A stretch of 42,157 nt of DNA from an uncultured Clostridia bacterium (GCA_947175485.1 CAMWMZ010000008.1:1-42157); one strand, 5' to 3'. Counted from the stretch's first letter, positions 30,493-39,636 are shown. The notes: generated from the sequence alone by a model not told the origin. Numbers and translations are program-made.

Positions 30493-31569
30493 ATGAAAAA
30501 ATACAAAGTCGGCGTTATAGGAGCAACCGGCATGGTAGGGCAAAGGTTTTTACTGCTTTTGGAAAACCACCCTTTATTCGAAGTAAAGGTTCTTGCCGCC
30601 TCTTCTTCTTCCGCGGGGAAGGCTTACAAAAACGCGGTTAAAAAATGGCATATGCAGGCGGCAATGCCTGAAAAATTTGCGGAATGCGTTGTTTACGACG
30701 CCTCTGCAGACAAGGAAAAAATCGCGGCGGAGGTTGACTTTTGCTTTTGCGCCGTGAACATGAAAAAGGACGAGATACGCGAGCTCGAATACGCGTATGC
30801 AAAGCTGGAATGCCCGATAGTTTCAAACAATTCGGCACACCGCTTTACCGACGACGTGCCCATGATTATCCCCGAGGTAAACGCGGAGCACCTTGCAGTT
30901 ATAAGCGCACAGCGTAAAAGGCTGGGGACGAAACGCGGATTTATCGCGGTTAAGAGCAACTGTTCTTTACAGTCTTACGTTCCGCTTTTGCACCCTTTGA
31001 AAAGGTTCGGCGTAAAAGAGGTTGCCGTTTGTACTTATCAGGCGATTTCGGGCGCGGGAAAAACCTTTGAAACCATGCCCGAAATATGCGACAACGTTAT
31101 CCCCTTTATCGGCGGCGAGGAAGAAAAAAGCGAAAAGGAACCGCTTAAAATCTGGGGCGAAATAAAAGACGGAAAAATCGTGCCCGCGGCAAAGCCCGAA
31201 ATCACGGCGCAATGCTTGCGCGTTCCCGTATCGGACGGGCACACCGCCGCATGCTTTGTAAAATTCGATAAAAAGCCCGAAAAAGAAGAAATACTTTCCG
31301 CATGGAAAGAGTTTTACGGAGAGCCGCAGACTTTGAACCTGCCCTCCGCCCCCAAACAGTTTATCCATTATTTCAATGAGGACGACAGACCGCAGCCCGC
31401 GCTTGACAGAAGCCTTGAAAACGGAATGGCGGTTTGTGCGGGACGCTTGCGTGAGGACAACGTTTACGATTATAAATTTATAGGATTTTCACATAACACC
31501 CTGCGCGGCGCAGCCGGAGGCGCGGTTTTGCTTGCGGAGCTGCTTGCGGCTAAAGGATACTTCGATTAA
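30493..31569 (+). CDS. asd: Aspartate-semialdehyde dehydrogenase, archaeal/fungal type
   Basis: 358 residues. Catalyses NADPH-dependent reduction of aspartyl-4-phosphate to aspartate semialdehyde, the branch point to lysine/DAP, threonine and methionine. NADP-binding GATGMVGQRF (10-19), catalytic Cys157 in KSNCSLQ and the acid/base His250 in SDGHTAA are all present. The sequence style (for example SNNSAHRFTDDVPMIIPEVN and QAISGAGKTFE) fits the branch known from archaea and fungi rather than the usual bacterial Asd. AAAGGAG lies 5 nt before the ATG. First gene after the lysine riboswitch; dapA and dapB follow. Confidence 0.93.
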   Translation: MKKYKVGVIGATGMVGQRFLLLLENHPLFEVKVLAASSSSAGKAYKNAVKKWHMQAAMPEKFAECVVYDASADKEKIAAEVDFCFCAVNMKKDEIRELEYAYAKLECPIVSNNSAHRFTDDVPMIIPEVNAEHLAVISAQRKRLGTKRGFIAVKSNCSLQSYVPLLHPLKRFGVKEVAVCTYQAISGAGKTFETMPEICDNVIPFIGGEEEKSEKEPLKIWGEIKDGKIVPAAKPEITAQCLRVPVSDGHTAACFVKFDKKPEKEEILSAWKEFYGEPQTLNLPSAPKQFIHYFNEDDRPQPALDRSLENGMAVCAGRLREDNVYDYKFIGFSHNTLRGAAGGAVLLAELLAAKGYFD

Positions 31570-31657
31570 CTAAAAAAAGAGTTTTCGATTAAAATGTAAT
31601 TAACGGCGCGCATTAAAGCGCGCACAAGGTGCAAGGCATAATAAAAAAGGAGTTTTT

Positions 31658-32545
31658 ATGGTTGGATTTTGCAACGGAATTTTAACCGCTATGATTACGC
31701 CGTTTACGGAAGGCGGCGTTAACTTTGAAGAGTTCGGCAAAATGATAGATTATCAGATTGACGGCGGGACGGACGCTTTGGTGGTTTTGGGGACAACGGG
31801 CGAGCCCGCCACCATGACCGAGGAAGAAAAGACCGAAGTTATAAAGTTTGCCGTTAAATACGCCGCGGGGCGGATTAAAATAATAATAGGCACGGGCAGC
31901 AACGACACAGCGAAAGCCGTAGCCGCCTCACAAAAAGCCGAAAAGCTTGGCGCCGACGGCGTTTTGGTAGTTACCCCTTATTACAACAAATGTACGCAGA
32001 AGGGGCTTTTAGAGTATTACAAAACGGTATGCTCGGCGGTTAAAATCCCCGTTATCGCTTATAACGTACCCTCCCGCACGGCGGTGAATATTTTGCCCGA
32101 AACGGCGGAAAAGCTTGCGGAAATTCCGAATATGGCGGGCATAAAAGAGGCGAGCGGAAACATGGCGCAGGTTTGCGAAACAATGCGCAGGATACGCGGA
32201 AAAATGGATTTGTATTCGGGCGAGGATTTTTTGAATTTGCCCATGCTTGCCATCGGCGGGGCGGGGCTTATTTCAGTGACTTCGAACATTGCCCCCGCAC
32301 TTGTCAAAAAAATGTATAATCTGGTTAAAGAAAACAAGCTTGACGAGGCGAACGAGGTTCAGGACTTTTTACTGCCCTTGGAGGACGCTTGTTTTCTGGA
32401 GGTAAACCCCATTCCCATTAAAGCGGCGTATAATATGCTTGGGTTTAACGCGGGTATTCCCCGCTCCCCTTTAACCGAGCTCGAACCCCATAACAAAGAC
32501 ATATTACTGAGGGAAATAAAAAAAGCGGGGTTAAAAGGGATATGA
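31658..32545 (+). CDS. dapA: 4-hydroxy-tetrahydrodipicolinate synthase
   Basis: 295 residues, standard length. Condenses pyruvate and aspartate semialdehyde, the first step of the DAP/lysine branch. Key residues are visible: the TT pair 46-47 in LGTTGEP, Tyr135 in AYNVPSRT and the Schiff-base Lys163 in AGIKEASG. AAAGGAG precedes the ATG by 6 nt. The 88-nt gap after asd holds a small GCGCGC hairpin but no strong terminator. The stop overlaps the dapB start by 4 nt. Cytosolic, expected to be a tetramer. Confidence 0.97.
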   Translation: MVGFCNGILTAMITPFTEGGVNFEEFGKMIDYQIDGGTDALVVLGTTGEPATMTEEEKTEVIKFAVKYAAGRIKIIIGTGSNDTAKAVAASQKAEKLGADGVLVVTPYYNKCTQKGLLEYYKTVCSAVKIPVIAYNVPSRTAVNILPETAEKLAEIPNMAGIKEASGNMAQVCETMRRIRGKMDLYSGEDFLNLPMLAIGGAGLISVTSNIAPALVKKMYNLVKENKLDEANEVQDFLLPLEDACFLEVNPIPIKAAYNMLGFNAGIPRSPLTELEPHNKDILLREIKKAGLKGI

Positions 32546-33297
32546 AAAGAGCACTGATTTGCGGAATTAACGGAAAGATGGGCGAAAACCTTGTTTCTCT
32601 TTTGCAGGACGACAAGGAAATGTGCGTTGCCTGCGGCGTGGATTTGCAAGCAAAAAGCGGATTAACCCCGATATATGGCGCGTTTAACGACGTGAAAGAA
32701 AAAATCGACGTTATTATAGACTTTTCTTCCCCCGCCGTTTTAAAGGACGAGCTGGAGTATGCGGTTAAGCATAACTGCCCGACGGTTTTGGCAACAACGG
32801 GATACAGCGAAAGCGATTTGAAGCTGATTGAAGAAGCTTCGAAAAAGGTTGCGGTTTTCAAAACCGGGAACTTTTCTTTGGGAATAAACCTTTTGGTAAA
32901 GCTTGTTAAAAAAGCGGCGCAAACGCTTGGGGAAGGCTTCGATACGGAGATAATAGAAAAGCACCACAACAAGAAGGTTGACGCGCCGTCGGGAACGGCT
33001 TTGATGCTTGCCGAAAGCGTAAACGCGGCATATGACGGAGGCAAACCTTATGTAAAGGGGCGCGACGGAATAACGGGAAAGCGCGGAAACGAAATAGGGA
33101 TACACGCCGTGCGCGGCGGAACTATAGTAGGCGAACACGAGGTTATGTTTGCCGGCGAGGACGAAATTATTACTATTTCACACTCGGCGCGGTCAAAAAG
33201 AGTTTTTGCCGCCGGCGCGGTGAGGGCGGCGAAATGGCTTTGCGGAAAAGGCGCGGGGCTTTACGATATGGACGACGTTTTGGAAAACACAATATAA
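32542..33297 (+). CDS. dapB: 4-hydroxy-tetrahydrodipicolinate reductase
   Basis: 251 residues. NAD(P)H-dependent reductase acting on the DapA product. The N-terminal dinucleotide fold has GINGKMG (8-14), and the active-site signature EKHHNKKVDAPSGTA is intact with His141, His142 and Lys145. The start overlaps the dapA stop as ATGA, so the two are translationally coupled. A strong terminator follows. The later DAP pathway genes are not in this window. Confidence 0.97.
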   Translation: MKRALICGINGKMGENLVSLLQDDKEMCVACGVDLQAKSGLTPIYGAFNDVKEKIDVIIDFSSPAVLKDELEYAVKHNCPTVLATTGYSESDLKLIEEASKKVAVFKTGNFSLGINLLVKLVKKAAQTLGEGFDTEIIEKHHNKKVDAPSGTALMLAESVNAAYDGGKPYVKGRDGITGKRGNEIGIHAVRGGTIVGEHEVMFAGEDEIITISHSARSKRVFAAGAVRAAKWLCGKGAGLYDMDDVLENTI

Positions 33298-33335
33298 AAA
33301 GCACCCCCGCCGTTCTGCATACGGCGGGGGCTTTT
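33296..33335. terminator. Terminator of asd-dapA-dapB, usable both ways
   Basis: A perfect 10-bp GC stem (33304-33313 with 33321-33330) with CTTTT after it on the plus strand and, on the minus strand, TGC then TTTTTAT. It ends the dap operon and could end a transcript coming from the minus-strand promoter at 33484-33512. Its arms are identical to the core of the hairpin at 33759-33791. Confidence 0.93.
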
Positions 33336-33477
33336 AATACGGCTTTTGGGTGCTTGAAATCCAAGTAAAGGAAGAGATGAGATAAAATTACAAGGTTTTT
33401 TGCACGAAAGCGCGGTATTAAACGGAAAGTGTAAAGTATAAAATTATCCTGAAATTCAGACACTACCCATAATGGGT
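33301..33477 (-). ncRNA. Possible small RNA from an XRE-controlled promoter
   Basis: The promoter at 33484-33512 points leftward and should start near 33477, inside operator 1. The next terminator in that direction is the dapB hairpin, giving an RNA of about 170-180 nt. I find no ORF with a ribosome site in it; a frame starting at GTG near 33463 runs antisense into dapB and looks unlike a protein. This could be a small RNA or merely 3' antisense transcription. Purely predicted from promoter and terminator. Confidence 0.3.
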
Positions 33478-33481
33478 AGTG
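33461..33481. promoter_or_regulatory. XRE operator 1, perfect palindrome
   Basis: CACTACCCAT (33461-33470), A, ATGGGTAGTG (33472-33481). It lies at the predicted start of the minus-strand transcript. The core TACCCA-3-TGGGTA recurs almost exactly in operator 2. Confidence 0.8.
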
Positions 33482-33483
33482 TT

Positions 33484-33512
33484 ATTTTACTACTTGTTTT
33501 GGGTATTGTCAA
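33484..33512 (-). promoter_or_regulatory. Strong promoter directed away from the XRE gene
   Basis: On the minus strand TTGACA (33507-33512), 17-nt spacer and TAAAAT (33484-33489). It lies between the two operators. No comparably good promoter is seen on the plus strand for the XRE gene itself. Confidence 0.7.
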
Positions 33513-33525
33513 CCCATTTTGGGTA
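33511..33525. promoter_or_regulatory. XRE operator 2
   Basis: AACCCATTTTGGGTA, matching operator 1's core at all but the outer left base and the three central spacer positions. It overlaps the -35 of the leftward promoter and lies just ahead of the XRE start codon, so one bound dimer could block both directions. Confidence 0.7.
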
Positions 33526-33545
33526 GTTTGGGGTAAAATTTTATT

Positions 33546-33752
33546 ATGAACTTCAACGAAATTTTGAGGGAAGTCAGAAAAGAATGTAAGATGACGCAGA
33601 AAGACGTTTACCTGAAGTTGCAGGTTTCGCCTAACTGTTACGCTTCTTGGGAGCAAGGAAGGACACAGCCCGATATCGAGAGCATCAAAAAGCTTTGCGC
33701 CATTTTCGACGTGTCCGCAGATTATCTGCTGGGTATAGACAAAGACAAATAA
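33546..33752 (+). CDS. Small XRE-family regulator
   Basis: 68 residues, a bare Cro/CI-type DNA-binding domain: VRKECKMTQKDVYLKLQVSPN, then CYASWEQGRTQPDIESIKKL, ending YLLGIDKDK. It has no effector or membrane domain. The start has only a weak GGGG site upstream. Two palindromes sharing the TACCCA-3-TGGGTA core lie in the 85 nt before it and suggest tight autoregulation. It sits between dap genes and the helicases without being part of either transcript; near-identical hairpins flank the unit. Confidence 0.88.
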   Translation: MNFNEILREVRKECKMTQKDVYLKLQVSPNCYASWEQGRTQPDIESIKKLCAIFDVSADYLLGIDKDK

Positions 33753-33758
33753 AGACAA

Positions 33759-33799
33759 ACCGCCCCCGCCGTTTAATACGGCGGGGGCGGTATATTTTA
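33759..33799 (+). terminator. Terminator of the small XRE gene
   Basis: A 14-bp GC stem (33759-33772 with 33778-33791), 5-nt loop, followed by ATATTTTAT. Its inner ten base pairs are the same as those of the dapB terminator 430 bp to the left. The following stretch up to 34017 shows no gene or recognisable site. Confidence 0.92.
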
Positions 33800-34017
33800 T
33801 AACCGATTTACGACAGCATAAGAAAAATAAATATTGTTGCGATAAGTTTACACAAAACACATACGTTAAAGCACCGCTTACAGATATTTAAAAACGTAAA
33901 CTTTGCAACGGGGTTGTACGGTGAAGCACACGTTAAAACCCGTTTGAAATGAGCAACTAATATGCGTTTATTAAAGTAACTAAGCGTTGAAATTCGCGGG
34001 CTATGCGCCGATACGCA

Positions 34018-37000
34018 TTAAGCCAAAGATATTTTATCGGAAACGCTGCGAATGAACAGCCCGAGCTTTACGCCCTCTTCTATGCAGCCGTAGACAAGCG
34101 AAACGAACTTATCCGACGAGCGCGGGACCTTCAGCTCTTTTATAACTGCGGGAATAAGCTCGTCTATATAGATACTTACCTTGCTTATGAGCATACCTTT
34201 TATGAGCGAAATCACGTCGAAAGGCGTATAGTCGGTATCGGCTGTCCGCATAGGTGCTCCCTCTTCCACCCGATATTTATCAAAGCCCGAATATTTATCG
34301 GTTTTGAAGTAATAAACGTTGCCTAACATTTCGCTCTTTTCAAACGCGCATTTATCGATTAAAGAACGCAGCTTGCTTTCAAGCTTGACGCCGTATTTTG
34401 AAATACCGAACGCGGAAAGCGTGCGCTTCATTAAAAACTGCGTGGATATAGGCTCTTCCGCCGCCACGACGGCTTTGATAACGCGCATTATTTCGGCGTC
34501 GTTTTCTCCGCTTAAAACGTAGTTGGGGTCGGTTTCCTTTATATCGAGCTTTGCCGCCTTGTAAGGTTTTTTGAAGTTAATCGCCGCGGGTTTTCCGCCC
34601 TCGGTAAGCTTATCCAAAAACTCTTTTATTTTCTTAATTTCCCGTTTTGGATTGTTGAAGAAGTTTATGGAATAAAGGCGGTAAACATTCCAGTTATTGC
34701 GCTTTAAGGTTTGCACCTGCATGACCGAGCGGTCTTTTACGGAGAACTGTTTTGTTCCGTCGCAGAGAATTCCGAGAATGAAATTATGCTTGTTTTTGGG
34801 GTCTATAACGCCGACGTCGATTTTGAAATCCGAAACGCCGACGTCGCAACGGCATTCGTAACCGTAGGTTGAAAGCTCTTCGGCAATGAATTTGCCTATG
34901 CCCTGACGGTTGATTATGATATCGTCGCTTTTTACTGAAATACTCGTTCTGCCCTTTTCTGCAAATTCAAGGAAAGCCTTTAAGCCCGCAACTCCGCGCG
35001 AAGTAGTGCGGGACAAATCTATCATAGAATAGCGCATGGACGAGAACACTACCATTTCTTCCCTTGCGCGGGAAACGGCGACGTTAAGCCTGCGCCAGCC
35101 GCCGAACTGGTTCAACGGCCCGAAATTGAGCGAGATTTTGCCGAGCTTATCGGGGCCGTAGCATACCGAGAACAAAATAACGTCCCTTTCGTCGCCCTGA
35201 ACGTTTTCAAGATTTTTAATGAAAAGAGGTTCTTCCCTTTCGTAAGCCGCATCTTCAAGCCCGTGCTTTATGATAGCCTTGTTTAAAAGCCTTTCAACAT
35301 ACACCTGCTGAGGCGTGGAGAAAGTAACTATACCTATACTTGAACGGCGGAGCCTTTCGTCTTTAAGACGGCGGACGACTTCCGCGACGAGGGCTTCCGC
35401 CTCTTCTTTATTTATTTTAGAAAGACCCCTTTCGTAAACTCCGTTTTCCATAAAACGCAACGTGACCTTGCTGTCAAGCGCGTCGGGCGAGGGGAACGTG
35501 CAAAGCTTTGACGAATAGTACATTATATTCGAAAAAGCTATGAGGCTTTCGTGCTTGGAACGGTAATGCCAGATAAGGTGCTTTTCGGGTATGCCCAAAG
35601 CCAGACAGTCTTCAAGAACGCTTTCCAAATCCTCCGCTTCGGGGTGCTCGTCGTCCTGACCCGTGCCCATGAAGAACGAGGTCGGGGGCATCTGCTTGGG
35701 GTCGCCGACTATAATCGCGCTTTTAGCCCTTGCGAGCGCGGGCACTGCCTCGCACGTGGGGATTTGCGAAGCTTCGTCGAAAATAACGATATCGAACAGC
35801 TCGGAATCCGCCGGCAAATATTGCGAAACCGTGCCGGGGCTCATGAGCATACAGGGCGCGACCACCTTCATAAGCTCGGGAATATCGGCAAAAAGCGAGC
35901 GCAGATTTAAAGAACGTATATTTCCCTTTATCTGCCTTTGGAAGGACATCAGCTCCAACGCAAGAGAGCCTTCCGTTTCTTTTGCGGGCAGACGGGAAAT
36001 CAAGTCTGCGCGAATCTTTTCTTTTGTGAGGGCGTTAAACTCCTCCAACAGCCTTGAAAAATACGCCGCGTTTTCGTCGAGAACGCTTGCGGAGAACGCG
36101 GAAAGGCTTTCGTCCGCGGGGATATTGGTTTGGATAAAGTTGCGGTAAACGTTTTTGCGGAAAGAGGATAAAATCTGTTTGCCAGTGATTTTTCCGCTTT
36201 CCATTGCGTCGGTCATAAACGAAAGCCCGCAATCGTTGAGTTTTTTAGCCGTAGCTTTATACATACACCACGCGGGGAGCATATCGATATTATCTATAAG
36301 CGAGGTGCATTTAGCCGTATACAAATCGAAAATATCAGCGTCGTCGTAAGCAGATTTATCCGCTTTGATTGTTTTGATGAAGTAATCCGCGCTTTTCATA
36401 AACGAGGTTGCCGCGGAGATAAGCCCCGAAATAAGGGGTTTGAGCGTACCGCCCGCGGAAGAAACGCAGATACTGTTGAACGCGTCGGCGTTGTAATCCA
36501 TAAAAGTCTGAGCACAGAGAGCGTGCAGCTCGTACAGAGGGCGCAGGAATTCTTCACGTTTTCTATCGTTAATATTGCCGAAGCTCAGGAAATTGGCGCT
36601 TAAATTTGTGTTGGTTAAAATACGCTCGCGCGCCTTTTCTATTTCGTAGGCGCGTTTAATCCATTCGAGCTCGTCCTTTTCTTTTACGGGCGCGGAGGCG
36701 CATTTATTGATGCGCTTAATAACCTGCAGCAAAAGGCGGGAAGAGCGGTAATTTTCCCCCCAGTTGTCTATTTCGCTTTCGATACCGTCGGCGAATTTGG
36801 CGATATCGGGCAGAACCTTGAAATATTTGAGCCAGTGTTTTACTTCGCTGTCGTATCTTAAATTTGCGTTATAGAATTTATAGAGCTGTTCTTCTTCACA
36901 GTTAAAGAAGTTATTAAGCCCGCCGTCGCGCAGAACCGCCGCGATTGCAATGAGGTTTTCGAGCTTTTTATAGGTAAATTTCGAAATTTTCTGATTGAAC

Positions 37001-39636
37001 GTTTCAAGGAACAGCCCGAGATAATTTTTGAGATGTTTGAGCTCTGCAAGAACGACCTCCGCCGCGCAAAGAACGGCGGATTTGGTGTTTTCTTCACATT
37101 CGGTGAGCTTGACCTCGGCGAAAGGAGAACGGTATACTCCGCCGCACTCTTTTGCCGCCGCCTGCGCGGTTGCGAGCATATTTTCATATTCTTCGAGCTT
37201 TTGCTTTGTTAAAGCGTCGTAGAAAGTGGTTTCTATGTTTAAAAGCTCGGGCGCGTTTTTATTTTGGAGATAATAAACAATCCCCTCGTAAACGGAAACG
37301 CCGAGGCGGCGCTTTTTATGCAAAGCTTCCAGCGGGGCGCGCAAATTTTCGCGCGTTTCGCGTATTCTTGCGCCGGTGCTTTCAAACTTTTCTCCGTCTG
37401 CTTCGGTTGTCAGTGAGAGGGTTGCTTCAATACTTCTTATAATTTCGGACTTGTCGGCGGATTTGCCGGAATGGAGCTCGAGGCAGAATTCGCCTAAGCC
37501 GATATCCGACAGACGCTTTTTAACAACCTGCAGTGCCGCCTGTTTTTCCGCAACGAAAAGAACGCGTTTGCCCTTATCCACAGCGTTTGCGATTATATTG
37601 GTGATTGTCTGGCTTTTTCCCGTGCCGGGAGGGCCGTGCAAAACGAAAGTGGTGCCTTTTGCCGATTCGGCTACGGCGGAATATTGCGCGCTGTCGCAAG
37701 GGAGCGGGGTTAATATATCGCAAGGGTCGCCGTCGTCTTCCGAAACGCCCAAAAGCTTATTGCCCGCGAGCTTGTTAGCGTTGGACATAAGGCTTGCAAT
37801 AAGCGGGTTTTTTGCAAACTTGTTTATATTGTTTTTTACGTCAGCCCACATTGCGTAGCGGGCGAACGTGAACTGTGAAAGGTAGACGTCTTCATAGACT
37901 ATCCAGCCTTTCATATTAGCGGTTTTGGCGCGGAACACGGCTATTATTTCTTTGGGGGAAAGACCTTTGCCCTCCACCCCGCGGACGTCTATGCCGAAAT
38001 CCTGTTTTAAAAATTCGAGAAGGGTTGTGTTTACTTCGCAGCCTTCCCCCGCTTCCAGCAGAACGCCCTGAGACTTCATGCGTTTTAAATTTACGGGCCA
38101 AAGCGCTATAGGCGCGTATTTATCTTCCCCTTCTTCTCCGTGCCATTTCAAAAATCCGAGCGCAAGATATAAGGTTTTGGCGCCCGCCTCTTCTTCCGCG
38201 GAGCGGGATTTTCTGATTAGCGTAGTTGCGACTTCGGTGAGGTTATCCTGCGAGGAAAGACAGCGGATTTTTCCGCTCTTCATTTCTATTTCGTTCAGCT
38301 CTCGCATGCTGTTAACGCCCTTGCTGTCGCCGAAGTAAACCGCGTCGGATATAGGGGTTGTGTTGGGCAAGAGAGTGAATTTGCCCTTTTCTTCAAGCCT
38401 TTGGCAGAATGCGGAAAGGTCCGCGCAGATAAGATGCAGGCAATCGCGCTTGTATCTGAAATTGAGAAGGTTGTTTTTGAGCGACAAATCGAGCAGGCGT
38501 CTTTGCCAGTTCGTTTCTTTGGAAACGGTTTTATCGTATTCGTATTTATCCGCGTCGATCATTTCCTGCGGCTTTTCGTCGAAGGAAATTTGCCTGTCAG
38601 CCAAAAGCTCGTAGCCGTGGGCGGTTTTCACCTTTAACGGCAGAGGGAAAATACCGCCTATTCTGCAACGGCGGATATCCACGCACATTTCGTATTCTTC
38701 TTTTTGGATATTGGCTTTTGCGTGGGCTTCGCTTGTGGTGTAGCTTGCGTTTTTATGGGCGAACAAATCGTCCGCGTCGATTAAAGTTAAGTTGTTTACA
38801 CCCTCCGTTACGTATTTTTCGACGAGCTGCATATCGTCGTGAACGGAATATGAAAAACAGCTTTCATAAAGCCATACGCCCACGGATATCTTTGATTTAC
38901 CGATGAGAATTACGGGGTTTAATTTTGTTGCCTCAAAACAGCTTGCGGCGAACAGTGCAAGCTCCAGCGGGGTTGCATTCTTTTCCTGAATTATTCTTGA
39001 AGCGTCGCCCGTGCATACGGCGCGGGATAAATCCGCCTCTTCTCCGCGTTCTATATTCAGCCTGCGTATTGCGGCGAAAACGGAAGCCACGGCGTTGCGT
39101 ACCCCGTTTTTATCCGTGCCCGAATATCCCGAAAATTCCGAAGAATATCCCCACGTTTTAAGCTGCAAGCCCGCTTCCGCCAAAATCTTCTGGCAGTCGG
39201 CGAGCTTCGGGCGGACGAAAGCCGCGAGCATTTCCGTATTGCCGGAAAGCCCGCCCCAGTAATCTATGGGCAGAACCTGAACTTCGGCCTCGAGAGTGCA
39301 GACGATTTCTTTGCCGCACATAAGCTTAACCTGAACGGTGCACGTTTCCGGTTCGTTTATTTCGGCAAGGTATTTAGGATTTAAAACGTTTTGGGGAATT
39401 GCCTCCACGCTGCTTTCATGCGGGATTTCTTCCACGTGAACTTCCGCAGGCAAAATAAGCGCGGTTGAGCCCGTGACGCTTACGGTTATATCCACCGCGC
39501 TTTCTATATCGCGGTTATAAATTTTGAAAGAGGTAAAGAGCGGCGTACGGCAATAGTAAGACGCATAGCTCACTACGTTTAAAAGCTCGCCCTCTATTTC
39601 AAGCGTTTCTATGGGTTTATTGTGTTTGCCTGCCAT
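34018..39636 (-). CDS. DUF4011-SF1 helicase-nuclease-like protein (Hhe-type defence candidate)
   Basis: 1872 residues. Order: a beta-rich N-terminal region (1-130), a transglutaminase-like/unknown part (130-300), DUF4011 with NWQRRLLDLSLKNNLLNFR (376-394), an SF1 helicase with Walker A GPPGTGKS (668-675), DEAS (about 1287-1290), GDPKQMPP (1311-1318), QGDERDV and NVAVSRAREEM, a Vsr/MTES_1575-like nuclease fold (about 1580-1660), then a DUF3320-like segment (about 1715-1760). As I recall, this DUF4011-helicase-Vsr layout was reported as an anti-phage candidate (Hhe). The nuclease motif usually reads (E/I)ECDG; here it is ILCDG, so the catalytic Glu is replaced by Leu. Start at 39636 follows GGAGG by 5 nt; a GTG six codons earlier lies ahead of it. 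Confidence 0.85.
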   Translation of the reverse strand: MAGKHNKPIETLEIEGELLNVVSYASYYCRTPLFTSFKIYNRDIESAVDITVSVTGSTALILPAEVHVEEIPHESSVEAIPQNVLNPKYLAEINEPETCTVQVKLMCGKEIVCTLEAEVQVLPIDYWGGLSGNTEMLAAFVRPKLADCQKILAEAGLQLKTWGYSSEFSGYSGTDKNGVRNAVASVFAAIRRLNIERGEEADLSRAVCTGDASRIIQEKNATPLELALFAASCFEATKLNPVILIGKSKISVGVWLYESCFSYSVHDDMQLVEKYVTEGVNNLTLIDADDLFAHKNASYTTSEAHAKANIQKEEYEMCVDIRRCRIGGIFPLPLKVKTAHGYELLADRQISFDEKPQEMIDADKYEYDKTVSKETNWQRRLLDLSLKNNLLNFRYKRDCLHLICADLSAFCQRLEEKGKFTLLPNTTPISDAVYFGDSKGVNSMRELNEIEMKSGKIRCLSSQDNLTEVATTLIRKSRSAEEEAGAKTLYLALGFLKWHGEEGEDKYAPIALWPVNLKRMKSQGVLLEAGEGCEVNTTLLEFLKQDFGIDVRGVEGKGLSPKEIIAVFRAKTANMKGWIVYEDVYLSQFTFARYAMWADVKNNINKFAKNPLIASLMSNANKLAGNKLLGVSEDDGDPCDILTPLPCDSAQYSAVAESAKGTTFVLHGPPGTGKSQTITNIIANAVDKGKRVLFVAEKQAALQVVKKRLSDIGLGEFCLELHSGKSADKSEIIRSIEATLSLTTEADGEKFESTGARIRETRENLRAPLEALHKKRRLGVSVYEGIVYYLQNKNAPELLNIETTFYDALTKQKLEEYENMLATAQAAAKECGGVYRSPFAEVKLTECEENTKSAVLCAAEVVLAELKHLKNYLGLFLETFNQKISKFTYKKLENLIAIAAVLRDGGLNNFFNCEEEQLYKFYNANLRYDSEVKHWLKYFKVLPDIAKFADGIESEIDNWGENYRSSRLLLQVIKRINKCASAPVKEKDELEWIKRAYEIEKARERILTNTNLSANFLSFGNINDRKREEFLRPLYELHALCAQTFMDYNADAFNSICVSSAGGTLKPLISGLISAATSFMKSADYFIKTIKADKSAYDDADIFDLYTAKCTSLIDNIDMLPAWCMYKATAKKLNDCGLSFMTDAMESGKITGKQILSSFRKNVYRNFIQTNIPADESLSAFSASVLDENAAYFSRLLEEFNALTKEKIRADLISRLPAKETEGSLALELMSFQRQIKGNIRSLNLRSLFADIPELMKVVAPCMLMSPGTVSQYLPADSELFDIVIFDEASQIPTCEAVPALARAKSAIIVGDPKQMPPTSFFMGTGQDDEHPEAEDLESVLEDCLALGIPEKHLIWHYRSKHESLIAFSNIMYYSSKLCTFPSPDALDSKVTLRFMENGVYERGLSKINKEEAEALVAEVVRRLKDERLRRSSIGIVTFSTPQQVYVERLLNKAIIKHGLEDAAYEREEPLFIKNLENVQGDERDVILFSVCYGPDKLGKISLNFGPLNQFGGWRRLNVAVSRAREEMVVFSSMRYSMIDLSRTTSRGVAGLKAFLEFAEKGRTSISVKSDDIIINRQGIGKFIAEELSTYGYECRCDVGVSDFKIDVGVIDPKNKHNFILGILCDGTKQFSVKDRSVMQVQTLKRNNWNVYRLYSINFFNNPKREIKKIKEFLDKLTEGGKPAAINFKKPYKAAKLDIKETDPNYVLSGENDAEIMRVIKAVVAAEEPISTQFLMKRTLSAFGISKYGVKLESKLRSLIDKCAFEKSEMLGNVYYFKTDKYSGFDKYRVEEGAPMRTADTDYTPFDVISLIKGMLISKVSIYIDELIPAVIKELKVPRSSDKFVSLVYGCIEEGVKLGLFIRSVSDKISLA

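Noticed and set aside
33173-33463. Minus-strand ORF of 96 codons from the XRE-controlled promoter
   Set aside because: It begins at GTG without a ribosome site, reads through the dapB terminator and is antisense to dapB, and its basic Arg/Pro-rich composition looks non-protein.
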